From positions 1 through 51,596 of the forward strand of contig JAHHHK010000045.1 in assembly GCA_019359395.1 (NCBI GenBank): a stretch of 51,596 bases of DNA, written 5' to 3'. The notes below the pieces were generated by a model. The model saw only the letters and a program-made list of their open reading frames with translations, was not told where the DNA came from and made no database searches. Origin of the DNA: Komarekiella atlantica HA4396-MV6 (GTDB taxonomy: Bacteria > Cyanobacteriota > Cyanobacteriia > Cyanobacteriales > Nostocaceae). Every line of letters starts with the position of its first letter. Within the stretch, counting starts at the first letter, position 1. This document shows positions 8,407 through 18,694 of this stretch, piece by piece. The position numbers were made by a program, and so were the translations under genes.

Positions 8407-10410
8407 TTATGCAACTTTTCTTCTCGGCGCATCAAGAATAACTTCGGCTATTGAAAAATCGCGTTTAATCGGCAAACTGTTGAGATAGGAAATTGGGTCA
8501 TCGGCGTTAAAGGGAGTACCATCGAACAACTTGATGGGCTGGCGAGTGTAGCTAATATCTAAACCTAATTCTCGTGCAGCAGTGCTGAATACACGCACTT
8601 GACACACTCGTTCAACAATTTCTACCCAATTTCTGGGGAAAGGTGTGTCACCCCAACGCGCTAATTGACTCATGATCCAAATTTGTTCGGTGCGGCTGGG
8701 GCGGTTGATAGCAGACTCAGAATAAAACTGGTGATGGGCGTAATCCCGTAAAGGATGGTTTAAGTCACAGGTGAGACTATCTGGATCTTCGAGTTGGATG
8801 TACTCTAAATCTGTGCTGACATACTCTCGCCCTGCTAAAATTTGCCGAATCTCTTGGGCATTGTCAGGATTTGCACAATACTGGCAAGCTTCTAACAAAG
8901 CTTTAGTCAAGGCAATATGCGTATTTGGATAATTTTCTGCCCAATCTTCCCGCACCCCTAGAACTTTACCGGGGTGTCCCAACCAAACTTCTAAATCGGT
9001 AGCGATGGTAAAGCCGACATTTTCCACAGCAGCGCGGTAGTTCCAAGGTTCGCCGACGCAGTAACCATCAATGCTTCCGGTTTTTAGGTCAGCTACCATC
9101 TGGGCTGGGGGAATGGTTTTCATGTCCACATCGCTATCGGGGTCAATCCCACCAGCCGCTAGCCAGTAACGCAGCAGCAAGTTGTGCATAGATGCGGCAT
9201 GGACTACCCCCATTATATGCCGTTGCTCACGGGTGTGAAGCAGGTATCTTTTGAAGTCTGATAAAGTGTGTACACCTTGGTCGTAAAAGTGTTTTGCCAA
9301 GGTGATGGCGTTACCGTTGCGAGTCATGGTGAGGGCGGTGACAACTGGTAAGGGTTGATTATTATGTCCTCCCAAACTTAACCACATCGGCATCCCGGAA
9401 GGCATTTGAGCAGCATCTAAATAACCACCAGTGATGCCATCTTCTATACCCCGCCAGCTGCTTTCGCGAACCAGGTTAACTTCATCTAAACCATGCTTGG
9501 TGAAGAAACCTTTTTCTTTAGCCACTGCTAAGGGGGCGCAAGCAGTAAGGGGTAAAAAACCGATTTCTAGGTTAACTTTTTCCAACCCATGACGGGTAAT
9601 GTCTGCGGTTTTTCTGGCTCGAATTTTCTTGATACGTTTCTGCTGATTGAGGAAGTAAATCATCTCACTCCGCAAGCTGTAGTAGCTGGGATGTTCTACT
9701 ACTTCCATCCGCTTACGGGGTCTGGGGATATCTACTTCCAGAATGTCGCCGATTTTAGATTCAGGGCCATTGGTCAGCATGACAATTCTGTCAGACAATA
9801 GCACCGCTTCATCTACATCATGAGTCACCATCACAGCGGTAACTTGATTTTCTTCGCAGATTTGCATGAGTTGTTCTTGCAAATTACCGCGTGTGAGTGC
9901 ATCCAAAGCACCAAAGGGTTCATCTAGCAATAGTAACTTGGGGCGAATTGCTAAGGCGCGGGCGATCGCAACCCGCTGTTTTTGTCCACCAGACAACATT
10001 CCCGGCTGTTTGTCAGCATGGGGACGTAAACCCACCATATCAATATGTTTGTCGATAATGGCTTTGCGATCGCCTGCGGGTAAACCTTTCATTACCGAGT
10101 CTACAGCCAGAGCAATATTTTCTCTTACCGTCCGCCAAGGTAGTAGCGAATAATTTTGAAACACCACCATCCTGTCTGGCCCTGGTTTGGTGATTTTTTG
10201 TCCTTCCAAAGTCACAAGACCTTCACTTGGCAAATCCAAACCTGCAATCATATTTAATAGAGTGGATTTGCCACAACCGGAGTGACCAATTAGAGAAACG
10301 AATTCTCCTTTTTTAATCTGGAGGTCAATTCCTTTGAGGGCGATGTATTTACCACCGCCGGTTAATTCAAAAACTTTTTCAATCTGGTCAACAGCAACAA
10401 ATATAGACAT
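8407..10410 (-). CDS. nrtC: Nitrate/nitrite ABC transporter NrtC, ATPase fused to an NrtA-like regulatory domain
   Basis: A 667-residue two-domain protein. Residues 1-255 are an ABC ATPase (Walker A GHSGCGKST 42-50, LSGGQKQRVAIARAL, LLLLDEPFGALD, VTHDVDEA). A linker leads to residues about 285-667, which resemble the NrtA binding protein (EIGFLPLTACAPLAVAKEKG, then SIDGYCVGEPWNYRA). This architecture is specific to cyanobacterial nitrate importers. In Synechococcus the C-terminal domain is known to mediate ammonium- and nitrogen-dependent inhibition of uptake. The gene lies between nrtB and nrtD. A dispersed hairpin lies in the nrtB-nrtC gap. Confidence 0.95.
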   Translation of the reverse strand: MSIFVAVDQIEKVFELTGGGKYIALKGIDLQIKKGEFVSLIGHSGCGKSTLLNMIAGLDLPSEGLVTLEGQKITKPGPDRMVVFQNYSLLPWRTVRENIALAVDSVMKGLPAGDRKAIIDKHIDMVGLRPHADKQPGMLSGGQKQRVAIARALAIRPKLLLLDEPFGALDALTRGNLQEQLMQICEENQVTAVMVTHDVDEAVLLSDRIVMLTNGPESKIGDILEVDIPRPRKRMEVVEHPSYYSLRSEMIYFLNQQKRIKKIRARKTADITRHGLEKVNLEIGFLPLTACAPLAVAKEKGFFTKHGLDEVNLVRESSWRGIEDGITGGYLDAAQMPSGMPMWLSLGGHNNQPLPVVTALTMTRNGNAITLAKHFYDQGVHTLSDFKRYLLHTREQRHIMGVVHAASMHNLLLRYWLAAGGIDPDSDVDMKTIPPAQMVADLKTGSIDGYCVGEPWNYRAAVENVGFTIATDLEVWLGHPGKVLGVREDWAENYPNTHIALTKALLEACQYCANPDNAQEIRQILAGREYVSTDLEYIQLEDPDSLTCDLNHPLRDYAHHQFYSESAINRPSRTEQIWIMSQLARWGDTPFPRNWVEIVERVCQVRVFSTAARELGLDISYTRQPIKLFDGTPFNADDPISYLNSLPIKRDFSIAEVILDAPRRKVA

Positions 10411-10445
10411 GGCAGCTTAAATGTAAATTGAAATGATGCATTTTT

Positions 10446-10502
10446 CTTTGTGCCTTTGTGTCTTTGTGGTTTAGAAGAAGATTAACCACAAAGGCACTAA
10501 AG
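10446..10502. repeat. Dispersed hairpin repeat in the nrtB-nrtC gap
   Basis: Left arm 10446-10471 (ends TTTGTGGTT) and right arm 10484-10502 (AACCACAAAGGCACTAAAG) are nearly complementary around a short loop. A second copy of the same family lies at 38955-39018 upstream of the Omp85 gene, so this is a dispersed REP-like element rather than an operon-specific terminator, although it could act on nrt mRNA. Confidence 0.6.
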
Positions 10503-10509
10503 TGAGTAA

Positions 10510-11349
10510 CTATTTCTGTTCTGCTGGCAAAATCTTGTTTTGCAGCCAACCCATCATTTTATCTAGCACCAGACCAACAACGCCGATATATATTAGAGCC
10601 AAAATCACTTCACTGACGTTGTTGTTTTGATAAGCGTCCCAGATAAAAAAGCCAATTCCGACAATACCGGACATAACGATTTCTGCGGCGATGATTGCCA
10701 ACCAAGCTAAACCGATCGCAATTCTCAATCCGGTAAAAATGTAGGGTAAAGCTGCTGGAATCAAAATATTCGTGAAATATTCTTTGCGGCTAAGTTGCAG
10801 AACTTTGGCGACGTTATTGTAATCTTGGGGAATTTGGGTGACGCCGACAGCAGTGTTAATTAAGATGGGCCAAATCGCTGTAATGAAAATCACGAATAAG
10901 GCGGCTGGTTCATTTTGTCGCAAGGCTGCCAAAGAAATCGGTACCCAAGCCAGAGGTGGTACAGTCCGTAGTAACTGAAAAATTGGGTCTAAAGCCTTGG
11001 ACATTGTTTTATTGACACCGATTAAAATGCCCAAGCCAATACCAACGATCGCCGCTAGGGTATAACTGATCGCAACTCGTTTTAGACTAGCGAGAATTTG
11101 CCAAAATAGACCTTTATCTATGCCACCTCTGTCATAAAACGGCCAGAAAATCAGTACCCAAGTTTCTCGGACAACCTGTATTGGGCCAGGTAATGTTGCT
11201 CCAGGAGTTAAAGCGAACAGTTGCCAGATGATGAGAAAGATGATGATCGCGATCGTCGGCGGTATGATATTAGGAAATTGCTTTTGCAGACCGGATATAA
11301 AGCCGTTACTAAATTTAGGGTTTGCAGGGCGTTTTTGGGCGAGTGTCAT
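10510..11349 (-). CDS. nrtB: Nitrate/nitrite ABC transporter permease NrtB
   Basis: Inner-membrane permease of 279 residues with about six hydrophobic segments. The cytoplasmic EAA-type loop is seen in NNVAKVLQLSRKEYFTNILI followed by PAALPYIFTGLRIAIGLAW, as in NrtB/SsuC-type permeases. It forms the membrane channel as a dimer, coupled to NrtC and NrtD. ATG 11349 fits the family start. The gene follows nrtA across 178 bases that hold two hairpins and a heptamer array, an arrangement that could lower permease expression relative to the binding protein. Confidence 0.93.
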   Translation of the reverse strand: MTLAQKRPANPKFSNGFISGLQKQFPNIIPPTIAIIIFLIIWQLFALTPGATLPGPIQVVRETWVLIFWPFYDRGGIDKGLFWQILASLKRVAISYTLAAIVGIGLGILIGVNKTMSKALDPIFQLLRTVPPLAWVPISLAALRQNEPAALFVIFITAIWPILINTAVGVTQIPQDYNNVAKVLQLSRKEYFTNILIPAALPYIFTGLRIAIGLAWLAIIAAEIVMSGIVGIGFFIWDAYQNNNVSEVILALIYIGVVGLVLDKMMGWLQNKILPAEQK

Positions 11350-11373
11350 TTTGCTATGTTCTCCTCAACTTTT

Positions 11374-11428
<55 letters not shown>

Positions 11429-11463
11429 TTTTCTCACTAACTGCTTACTTTTGAATATTATGC

Positions 11464-11522
11464 AGACGCGATTTATCGCGTCTCTACTGTTGACTCTTGT
11501 ACAGACGCGATGAATCGCGTCT
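11464..11522. repeat. Twin hairpins downstream of nrtA
   Basis: AGACGCGA-ttta-TCGCGTCT (11464-11483) and AGACGCGA-tgaa-TCGCGTCT (11503-11522) are two perfect 8-bp stems with 4-base loops, 19 bases apart. The second begins 5 bases after the nrtA stop. Neither has a T-tract, so they look like mRNA-stabilising or processing hairpins, or dispersed repeats, more than intrinsic terminators. Confidence 0.8.
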
Positions 11523-11527
11523 CTTGA

Positions 11528-12907
11528 CTAAACACTAACTTTCTTAATTTTCAGACCCTTCAAATATTCTTCTGGCTTTTCTGGATCAAACTTGGTGCCA
11601 TCAAAAAACTCTTCTACACCACGGGATGTATTGGTAGGAATATCAGCAGCGGCAAGTCCTGCTTCTTTGGCAGCTTCTTTCCAAATATCTTCGCGGTTGA
11701 CTTTATTGATCAGTTCTTTAGCCTTAGCTGCATTATTGGCAATATAATCTTTTGGCAAAAATCCCCAGCGAACGTTTTCAACTATGAACCATAAATCATG
11801 GCTCTTATAGGGATAAGAAACGTTGCCTTTTTCATCTTTCCAGTAAAAAGCTGCCATTGATTTATCATCAATTTTGCGACCATCACCCATGTCATACTTA
11901 CCTTGAAATGGATCTGCAAGGATGTCGGCTGAAGGAAGATTGAAATAATTTCGTCCAGCCAGAATTTGGGCTGCTTCTTTGCGGTTGGCAAAATTATCTA
12001 ACCACTGCTGCGCCTCCATAATGCCTTTAAGTAACGCTTTCGTTGCTTTGGGATTTTTGTCAACCCAATCGGCTTTCATCGCAAAGTATTCTTCGGGATG
12101 ATTCTTCCAAATCTCTGCGGTTAATGCTGCGACGTAACCAATTTTGTCTTGAACCAGCCGATAAGGCCAGGGGTCGCCTGTACTGAAAGCGTCCATTGTT
12201 CCGGTTTTCATGTTGGCAACAGTTTGAGCTGCCGGTACTGTGAGCAGCTTGACATCTGCATCTGGATCTATGCCGCCAGCAGCTAACCAGTAGCGAATCC
12301 AAAGATCCTGGTTAACGTGGGGGAAGGTGAAGGCGGCGGTAAAGGGTGTTGAGGATTTGAGTTGTGTGAATAAAGACTTAGCGCTAGCAAGTTGTAAACT
12401 AATACCTTTGCCTTGGTGCTTACTGGCGATCGCAATTCCATTTCCATGTGTAATTAATTGACACAAAACATACATGGGAATTTTTTGATTGCCTTTGGTA
12501 ATTAAACCTTCTGTAATTAAATGCGGCATCGGCATCTGCCATTGTCCGCCATCAATACCACCACCAGCAGAACCAATTTCTACGTTGTCTCGTGCTGAAC
12601 CCCAAGAAGCCTGTTTAGAAAGGTCAACTTTGGTCATGCCATACTTAGCAAAAAAGCCTTTTTCTTTCGCGATAATTAGAGGAGCCGCTTCCACAATGGG
12701 AATATATCCCAACTTGACTGTAGTCGTTTCAGGTGTTTGTTCAGGGCTCAGTTGAGCAACAGGCACAACTGCTGACTGTACTTGGGTGCTACCACCAGTC
12801 AAGTTTTCAGGGGGATTTCCTAAACAACCTTTAAGGAATACAGCACCCATAGATGCTCCGGCTGTGAAGATAAATTTACGGCGAGATTGATTAAAAAATT
12901 CTGTCAT
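11528..12907 (-). CDS. nrtA: Nitrate/nitrite-binding lipoprotein NrtA
   Basis: The periplasmic, membrane-anchored binding protein that delivers nitrate and nitrite to NrtBCD. From ATG 12907 it has 459 residues, with twin arginines at 9-10 (RRKFIFTAG) and a lipobox ending in Cys28 (FLKGC). The mature part carries the family pattern [20 protein letters not shown] and [13 protein letters not shown]. The frame is open 51 bases further upstream, but ATG 12907 has a strong Shine-Dalgarno (GGAAGGAG, 5 bases away) and places the export signal at the N-terminus. It is first in the operon. The usual upstream nirA is absent, and a leader of about 1 kb lies before it. NtcA control is expected from the family, but no perfect GTA-N8-TAC site was found. 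Confidence 0.95.
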   Translation of the reverse strand: MTEFFNQSRRKFIFTAGASMGAVFLKGCLGNPPENLTGGSTQVQSAVVPVAQLSPEQTPETTTVKLGYIPIVEAAPLIIAKEKGFFAKYGMTKVDLSKQASWGSARDNVEIGSAGGGIDGGQWQMPMPHLITEGLITKGNQKIPMYVLCQLITHGNGIAIASKHQGKGISLQLASAKSLFTQLKSSTPFTAAFTFPHVNQDLWIRYWLAAGGIDPDADVKLLTVPAAQTVANMKTGTMDAFSTGDPWPYRLVQDKIGYVAALTAEIWKNHPEEYFAMKADWVDKNPKATKALLKGIMEAQQWLDNFANRKEAAQILAGRNYFNLPSADILADPFQGKYDMGDGRKIDDKSMAAFYWKDEKGNVSYPYKSHDLWFIVENVRWGFLPKDYIANNAAKAKELINKVNREDIWKEAAKEAGLAAADIPTNTSRGVEEFFDGTKFDPEKPEEYLKGLKIKKVSV

Positions 12908-13180
12908 AACGTCTCCTTCCAGGTGAAGTTTATTTTTTAAACATGAGAATTTAGACAAAAGAAAACTAATGTCTACTGCATTATTAATGAGGATTTAAAG
13001 CTCTAGCTATTTCGCCGACTTCAGCTTTTTGTAATAGAAAAGCTGAGTATGACTAATCTGGTCAATTCTTGGATGAATTGATCTACTTAGTTTTTTATGA
13101 ATTTAAGTTGTTGCTAAGCTTGTTTAAATTAGTGTACAGGCTTTTAAGATAAAATAGTCCACTCGAAAACCTGAATTGTT

Positions 13181-13223
13181 AAATAAATATTAGATGGCAG
13201 GTATAAGTAAAAGTTTATCTATT
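13181..13223. repeat. Imperfect 43-bp direct repeat, copy 1
   Basis: This copy begins AAATAAATATT and includes GTATAAGTAAAAG. It matches 13351-13393 at about 34 of 43 positions, with the same 170-bp spacing throughout and no gap. It lies 274-316 bases upstream of the nrtA start. Confidence 0.6.
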
Positions 13224-13350
13224 TCCATGAGTAGTTAGAAAAATATTAATGAATAGGAAAAAATCTATAGGTATCATAGACTTTTATTTATATCGAGCCT
13301 GGCTTTTCAATTTAAATCAAATGAATATTGGTATTTAATGTGTAGACTCA

Positions 13351-13393
13351 AAATAAATATTGAATAGTAAGTATGAGTAAAAGGTTCTTTATT
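13351..13393. repeat. Imperfect 43-bp direct repeat, copy 2
   Basis: Second copy of the repeat at 13181-13223; it begins AAATAAATATT and includes GTATGAGTAAAAG. The mismatches are mostly transitions. Because it is AT-rich, chance similarity cannot be excluded. Confidence 0.6.
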
Positions 13394-13916
13394 GAAACAA
13401 ATATTTAAAATCCTCTTAATAAGCACAAACTCTATCAACAACATAGCTTTTTATCTATGCTTTCAAAAGGACTGAAATTTTAGTAACTCCTTGTGATTAC
13501 TCAATACGCTTGGATTAAAGATAATTGTTGGGTTTCGTTTGTTATTACCCAAGTCTTTTCAATTTTTCGCTTGGTTTGGTACTTATCTAAGTAGACGTAT
13601 TAAAAAGACTTTTGAGAGTGACTACACAAAACAGTTCCTCTACGGTGGACGAGAGGGACATACTTTAATTTGGCGTTGCATAATTGCGGGATGATTTATT
13701 GGGCTACGCCCCGCTTTGCTAACACGCAGAGGCGCAAAGACACAGAGAGAAGTCTGAGCGGCGGCTTCCGCCGTTGGCGCAGCCCGCCGTAGGCATCAGA
13801 ACTTCGGGAGAGAATAAAGAGTTTGAGATTTCAATACATCAAATTTCATCCCCTGATTCAGCAACGCCTTTAATTTTAGTTCAACGTAGAGAGAGGTTTA
13901 TCGAACTCACGTTTAC

Positions 13917-14435
13917 TTAGGGCATGTGTTGTAAATATTGCTCGTAGCCCAGTTGTTCTAGTTTTGTTTGCTTTGCAATTACTGATTCAGACAGGGCTTG
14001 GCGATACTGTTGCACTCTTTCTAGTAATTCTGGCTGCTGGGTAGCAAGAATTTGTACAGCTAAAAGACCAGCATTTTTGGCACTACCTATTGCCACTGTT
14101 GCCACTGGGATACCCGCAGGCATTTGTACAATTGAGTACAAAGAATCAACACCTTGCAGGTGACGGGTGGATATGGGAACACCAATCACAGGAAGTGGGG
14201 TTAAAGATGCTACCATTCCGGGAAGATGAGCCGCGCCACCCGCACCAGCGATAATCACTTTAATACCGCGTTTGTGGGCTTGTTGGGCATATTGCACCAT
14301 GCGTTCTGGGGTACGATGAGCAGAAACGATCGCGACTTCGTTCTCAATACCAAATTCTTCACAGATGGCGATCGCGTCTTTCATAGTGGGCAAATCGGAA
14401 TCGCTGCCCATGATAATACCGATAAGAGGAGTCAT
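13917..14435 (-). CDS. purE: N5-carboxyaminoimidazole ribonucleotide mutase PurE
   Basis: Catalyses conversion of N5-CAIR to CAIR in cytosolic purine biosynthesis. The 172-residue protein has all family signatures: [10 protein letters not shown] at the N-terminus, SAHRTPERM with the catalytic histidine, and [15 protein letters not shown]. Length is normal for class I PurE. It is divergent from nagA, with 75 bases between the starts. Confidence 0.97.
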   Translation of the reverse strand: MTPLIGIIMGSDSDLPTMKDAIAICEEFGIENEVAIVSAHRTPERMVQYAQQAHKRGIKVIIAGAGGAAHLPGMVASLTPLPVIGVPISTRHLQGVDSLYSIVQMPAGIPVATVAIGSAKNAGLLAVQILATQQPELLERVQQYRQALSESVIAKQTKLEQLGYEQYLQHMP

Positions 14436-14510
14436 AAAATTTTAGATTTTGGATTAATCGCCGATTATTGCATCTAAAATCGGGTCAGATTTACTTATTC
14501 TCTAGCCAAT

Positions 14511-15716
14511 GTGATGACCGCAACACAAAATCTCAGCGCGACTAACATAGACATTATCAATGCTAGAGTACCTGGTTACAAAGATTTGCAGATGCTCTTA
14601 ATTAGTCAAGAGGGCATAATTGAGCAAATTTTGCCAATGGGTACAGTTTTCAAACGTGCTTCAGCAAACGCTTTGCAAGTGGTGGACGTTGCTGGCGACT
14701 GGATTTCTTTAGGTGGCGTCGATTTGCAGATTAATGGCGCGTTAGGATTGGCATTTCCCGATTTACATCCAGAAAATGCTTATATGCTCCAGAAAATCTC
14801 TCAATTTTTGTGGGATGTTGGGGTAGATGGATTTTTACCAACGTTGGTGACAACTTCGGTAGAAAATATTCAGCGATCGCTTGCTGTAATTGCTGATATT
14901 ATCCCGAATCAACAAGTAGGGGCCAAGATTTTGGGAGTACACCTAGAAGGGCCATTTTTGAATTTCCAAAAGCGCGGCGCACACCCAGCAGAATATCTGT
15001 TACCCCTAACAATTGTAGAATTAAAGCGGGTTTTAGGCAATTATGCTCATGTTGTAAAAGTCATCACCCTAGCGCCAGAGTTAGATCCAACTGGTGAAGT
15101 CATTCCATATTTGCGTTCTTTGGGAATCACCGTTAGTTTAGGACATTCTCAGGCAACAGCCGCCGAAGCGCAACGTGCATTTGAACTAGGTGCGACGATG
15201 GTAACTCACGCTTTCAACGCTATGCCATCATTACATCATCGTGAACCGGGATTATTAGGGGCAGCAATTATCCATCCTCATGTAATGTGTGGTTTTATTG
15301 CTGATGGTGAGCACGTTTCGCCCACGATGCTAAAAATCATACTTCGCGCCAGCTGTTACGAAGGACTTTTTCTTGTCAGTGATGCCCTCGCACCTCTGGG
15401 ATTACCAGATGGGGTATATCCTTGGGATAGTCGGCAAATTGAAGTAAAAAATGGTACGGCACGATTGCCAGATGGTACTTTATCGGGGACTACTTTACCT
15501 TTATTAGTGGGAGTGCAGAATTTGGTGAAGTGGGGGATTTGTAATGTAGAAAATGCGTACGCCTTTGGCGTCGGCGAAGCCATCGCACTAGCTACCGATG
15601 CACCGAGAAAAGCGATCGCTTTACCAGGAATTACCGCAAATCAATCCGCCAATTTATTGCGCTGGCATTGGGATGAAGTAACAAAAGAACTAACTTGGCA
15701 GCGATTATCTGGCTAG
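14511..15716 (+). CDS. nagA: N-acetylglucosamine-6-phosphate deacetylase NagA
   Basis: Hydrolyses GlcNAc-6-phosphate to glucosamine-6-phosphate and acetate in amino-sugar recycling. The 401-residue amidohydrolase shows the metal and substrate motifs GGVDLQINGALG (E. coli type, DxQxNG), HLEGPF (144-149), GHSQAT, THAFNAM and the catalytic Asp in SDALAPLG. The start is either GTG 14511 or the ATG directly after it at 14514. It is divergent from purE and convergent with the 7TM-HD gene. Confidence 0.93.
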   Translation: MMTATQNLSATNIDIINARVPGYKDLQMLLISQEGIIEQILPMGTVFKRASANALQVVDVAGDWISLGGVDLQINGALGLAFPDLHPENAYMLQKISQFLWDVGVDGFLPTLVTTSVENIQRSLAVIADIIPNQQVGAKILGVHLEGPFLNFQKRGAHPAEYLLPLTIVELKRVLGNYAHVVKVITLAPELDPTGEVIPYLRSLGITVSLGHSQATAAEAQRAFELGATMVTHAFNAMPSLHHREPGLLGAAIIHPHVMCGFIADGEHVSPTMLKIILRASCYEGLFLVSDALAPLGLPDGVYPWDSRQIEVKNGTARLPDGTLSGTTLPLLVGVQNLVKWGICNVENAYAFGVGEAIALATDAPRKAIALPGITANQSANLLRWHWDEVTKELTWQRLSG

Positions 15717-15764
15717 ATTGCACCTAAATTATTAAGACACTTGCAACTAGCAGTTTATGATTAA

Positions 15765-18473
15765 TTACGAATTCCGCGCAGTATTACTAGCCTGTAACTT
15801 GGGATAAGCAATACGTTTATGATGGAATTGCTGCCAAACTTCTACAAAGATTTGGGCGATTTGTGACATTTCTTTGCGTGTTATCCCAGAATCTACCATT
15901 TGATCATCTTGCCATCTAGCACGCAAAATATTATTAAGCATTGTCAAAGCTTGTTCTGGCGAGGCGTCCTTGAGCGATCGCAGCGCCGCCTCACAGGAGT
16001 CTGCCAACATCACAATTCCTGTTTCCCGTGACTGGGGAATTGGGCCATCGTAGCGAAAATCTGCTTCGTCTACTGTTAGGCTGGGGTCTTCCTGCGCCAT
16101 TTGCTGAGCTTGATGATAGAAATAAGCAATCAGCATCGTGCCTTGATGCTCTGGTATAAAAGCTTGAATTGCTGTGGGCAAAAGGTGTTTACGTGCCATT
16201 ACTAACCCTTCACTGACGTGCTTTTTAATAATTTCTGCACTCTTCCAGGGGTCATTAATTTCTGTATCGTGTTTATTTGGCCCCCCCATTTGATTTTCAA
16301 TAAAAGCCAGAGGGTCATGCATTTTGCCGATATCGTGATAAAGTGTTCCAGCCCTTACCAACTCGACATTGCATCCTAATTTTTTAGCAGCGGCTTCAGC
16401 CAGGGTAGAGACAAACAGGGTATGCTGAAAAGTCCCAGGAATTTCAGTAGCAAGTCGTTTTAGCAAAGGGCGGTTGGGGTTCGCCAATTCTGCCAAACGG
16501 ATGGGAGTAACTAAATCAAAAAGTTTTTCTAGATAAGGACTCAAGCCCAAAGCTACAACACTCCAGGCTAAGCCAGATAAAGCAAATAACGCGGCTTCTC
16601 GAAGTACGATATACCATGTTGAACCAAATGCTTCACCGATGAAAAGCTTAATAATTAGGTAAATACCGCCTTGAGTTAAAGCAATGGCAATACCTAATAA
16701 TGCCAGTTCTTCACGCGATCGCAGTCGTTGCGCCAAGGAACTCCCCAATATTCCACCCGCAGCACCAGCTAAAAGCGAAATTTTACTGATATCTAAACTA
16801 ATTCCTAGTAACAGCAACAGCAGTCCTACAACTGTTACTCCTAAAGTGGGGCCGTAGAAGCTACCTAACAATAAACCAATGGCGCTCCAAGAGGTGTACG
16901 GTATACCCATCGTTACTAATCCTGGCGTACTCACGGTAAGCAGCAATACCAACAGGCGATCGCGTTGTCGTAATTGGTTTTTAATATGGCGTTCTACAAA
17001 GACAAAAATGCCCACTGCAACCGCAACAACACCTCCTAACTTCGTCAACTCCGGCCAGTTAACTTCCCGACGAATCAGGCGATAATGCTCCAGCACCTCA
17101 AAGTCCCAGGCATTAATCTGCTCTCCCTTGCTGACAATTATCTCACCATACTGCACCTCCACCATCGCAGGTGTTACCCCATCAACTGCCTTTTGAGCTT
17201 GTTGTCTGGTTTGTTGTTCATCGTTCTTTAGATTTGGCTGGAGTACGGACAACAACAGTCTGCTTGCTAAAGATTCAGCCTCTTTCGGTACAAACGCCTG
17301 CACTTGCAGATTTACTGCATCTTGTAAAATATTTTTTGGCAGTCCCGATGGAATGCCCTGAGTGAGAATCCGCTCGGCACTCTGATGAATTCCTGTTTGT
17401 GTTTTTAGCCACTCCTCATCTGACAAGTCTAAAAGAACAGTTTCCTCGTATACTGCTTCTGGGTTAAGTGTCTCCAACTGTAAAAGTTTAGCAGTGGCTT
17501 GGGTATATGCTTGACGTGCTTGGGATATGTGGGCAATCAGTGAGGACAAGTTTTTTTCAGAAGTTGTGACGCGGTAAGCTGCTAGTTCGGCCACTGCTTG
17601 AGTAAAGTTGATGTTTTTATAAAAATCAATGGGTTTTGCACCCTCTGGAGGTAGCCCTGTAGGTGCATTCCACCAAGCACCAGTCTGCTTAGCAGCAGAA
17701 GGTTTCCTAGGTATAGAAGTTTGTTGTGCTGCGACTTTCTTTTGATTATTTTTAGTATTTTCTAAAGCTGCTTGCAGTGCTTGCCATTCTGGTTCAGGAC
17801 AAGAGCGCAGGTAACGCTGGATAGAGATGGGCAAAACAGAAGTGTCAAAAAAAGGAAATGAGCCAGCAAGAGCACGAATTTCATCGCCATTATCTAAAAG
17901 TTGTTGTAGATATTGGTCGATTTGTTCATTCATTCGCACATCAACCATCAACACTGAGATGGAACTTTTACTGACGGCTTTGCGCTGAGCTTCTGTTTTT
18001 TTCTTATCTTCGATACTAGCCGTGTAGGGTGCTCTAATCGTCTGTGGTGCAGGAGTTCCTACTTTGAGTTGTGGCTGGTTGTAGAATTTATGCCCAATTA
18101 TGCCTGTTAAAGTTACTATTGCGATCGCCAAAATTACAGAGGAACGCTGTTTATGCACCCAACTTAAAAAGATTGTATGAGTGCCTCTGTTAGTTTTGAC
18201 CGATGCCATTGACCTTAAGGCTATTCCTCGTTTTCGGTGTCCGCCTTTGTCATTGGTTTTTGATAAATATAGGCGTACATTCCTGAAAATAGTCTTGTGA
18301 AGTTCCTCTTTATAGCTTTGGCCGTCAGGACTTGTGTTTTTTCCAAACAACTTTACCTTCCGACGTAGTGCTTTGTATTGTCGCCGCCAGTAAGTCAATT
18401 GCTGGGTCAAGAACTGCAAAAATTGCTGCGTTTTCATTACCTCTACCTGCAGTTGCTGACTTTGATAGCTCAA
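15765..18473 (-). CDS. 7TM-HD membrane phosphohydrolase (PgpH-like)
   Basis: A large membrane protein of about 900 residues. One transmembrane segment (SVILAIAIVTLTGIIGHKFY) leads to an extracytoplasmic 7TMR-HDED-type domain (about residues 150-480). A block of about seven membrane helices follows, then a cytosolic HD domain (about 690-860) with HTLFVSTLAEAA, LYHDIGKMHDP and FIPEHQGT. This is the architecture of PgpH, which hydrolyses cyclic di-AMP in Firmicutes; a role in c-di-AMP turnover here is inferred from family. The start may be ATG 18437 (MKTQQF), preceded by AGAGG, rather than 18473. A membrane-proximal basic N-terminal extension is visible in either case. Confidence 0.88.
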   Translation of the reverse strand: MSYQSQQLQVEVMKTQQFLQFLTQQLTYWRRQYKALRRKVKLFGKNTSPDGQSYKEELHKTIFRNVRLYLSKTNDKGGHRKRGIALRSMASVKTNRGTHTIFLSWVHKQRSSVILAIAIVTLTGIIGHKFYNQPQLKVGTPAPQTIRAPYTASIEDKKKTEAQRKAVSKSSISVLMVDVRMNEQIDQYLQQLLDNGDEIRALAGSFPFFDTSVLPISIQRYLRSCPEPEWQALQAALENTKNNQKKVAAQQTSIPRKPSAAKQTGAWWNAPTGLPPEGAKPIDFYKNINFTQAVAELAAYRVTTSEKNLSSLIAHISQARQAYTQATAKLLQLETLNPEAVYEETVLLDLSDEEWLKTQTGIHQSAERILTQGIPSGLPKNILQDAVNLQVQAFVPKEAESLASRLLLSVLQPNLKNDEQQTRQQAQKAVDGVTPAMVEVQYGEIIVSKGEQINAWDFEVLEHYRLIRREVNWPELTKLGGVVAVAVGIFVFVERHIKNQLRQRDRLLVLLLTVSTPGLVTMGIPYTSWSAIGLLLGSFYGPTLGVTVVGLLLLLLGISLDISKISLLAGAAGGILGSSLAQRLRSREELALLGIAIALTQGGIYLIIKLFIGEAFGSTWYIVLREAALFALSGLAWSVVALGLSPYLEKLFDLVTPIRLAELANPNRPLLKRLATEIPGTFQHTLFVSTLAEAAAKKLGCNVELVRAGTLYHDIGKMHDPLAFIENQMGGPNKHDTEINDPWKSAEIIKKHVSEGLVMARKHLLPTAIQAFIPEHQGTMLIAYFYHQAQQMAQEDPSLTVDEADFRYDGPIPQSRETGIVMLADSCEAALRSLKDASPEQALTMLNNILRARWQDDQMVDSGITRKEMSQIAQIFVEVWQQFHHKRIAYPKLQASNTARNS

Positions 18474-18694
18474 AATAAGACAATCCGAAGAAAAGTCCGA
18501 TCTGCGGCTTCCGCTATCGCAACTTCGGTGGTAGGAACTGGTTGAAGCCGATTTGCCACAATAGCTACCTGCACACTAAGGTTGAGGTTTTGCTAAGTAA
18601 CTGTGGTATATAAAAGTACTAAATTCTTTAGTTACTGATTTCATTGGTGGTGTTTAGCATTTCACAACCGCACTGTTGTTTAGTGAGAGTAGGA

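Larger units (their letters stand above)
12908..13916. other. Long AT-rich intergenic region upstream of nrtA
   Basis: No protein-coding frame is convincing here. The first 700 bases are AT-rich and contain a 43-bp imperfect direct repeat. Bases 13690-13800 are GC-rich dispersed repeats: GGGCTACGCCCCGCT at 13701, also found near 37254, and the palindrome CGGCGG-ctt-CCGCCG at 13759-13773. A promoter for nrtABCD should lie here, but its position could not be fixed. Confidence 0.6.

Noticed and set aside
8240-8488. An 82-codon plus-strand open frame between nrtD and nrtC
   Set aside because: It consists of the dispersed repeat and the antisense of the nrtC 3' end.
13134-13147. A near-match to an NtcA site (GTA-N8-TAA) upstream of nrtA
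   Set aside because: Only five of six consensus bases match, and no TAN3T -10 box lies at the expected 22-23 base distance on the minus strand. It is too weak to report as a feature.
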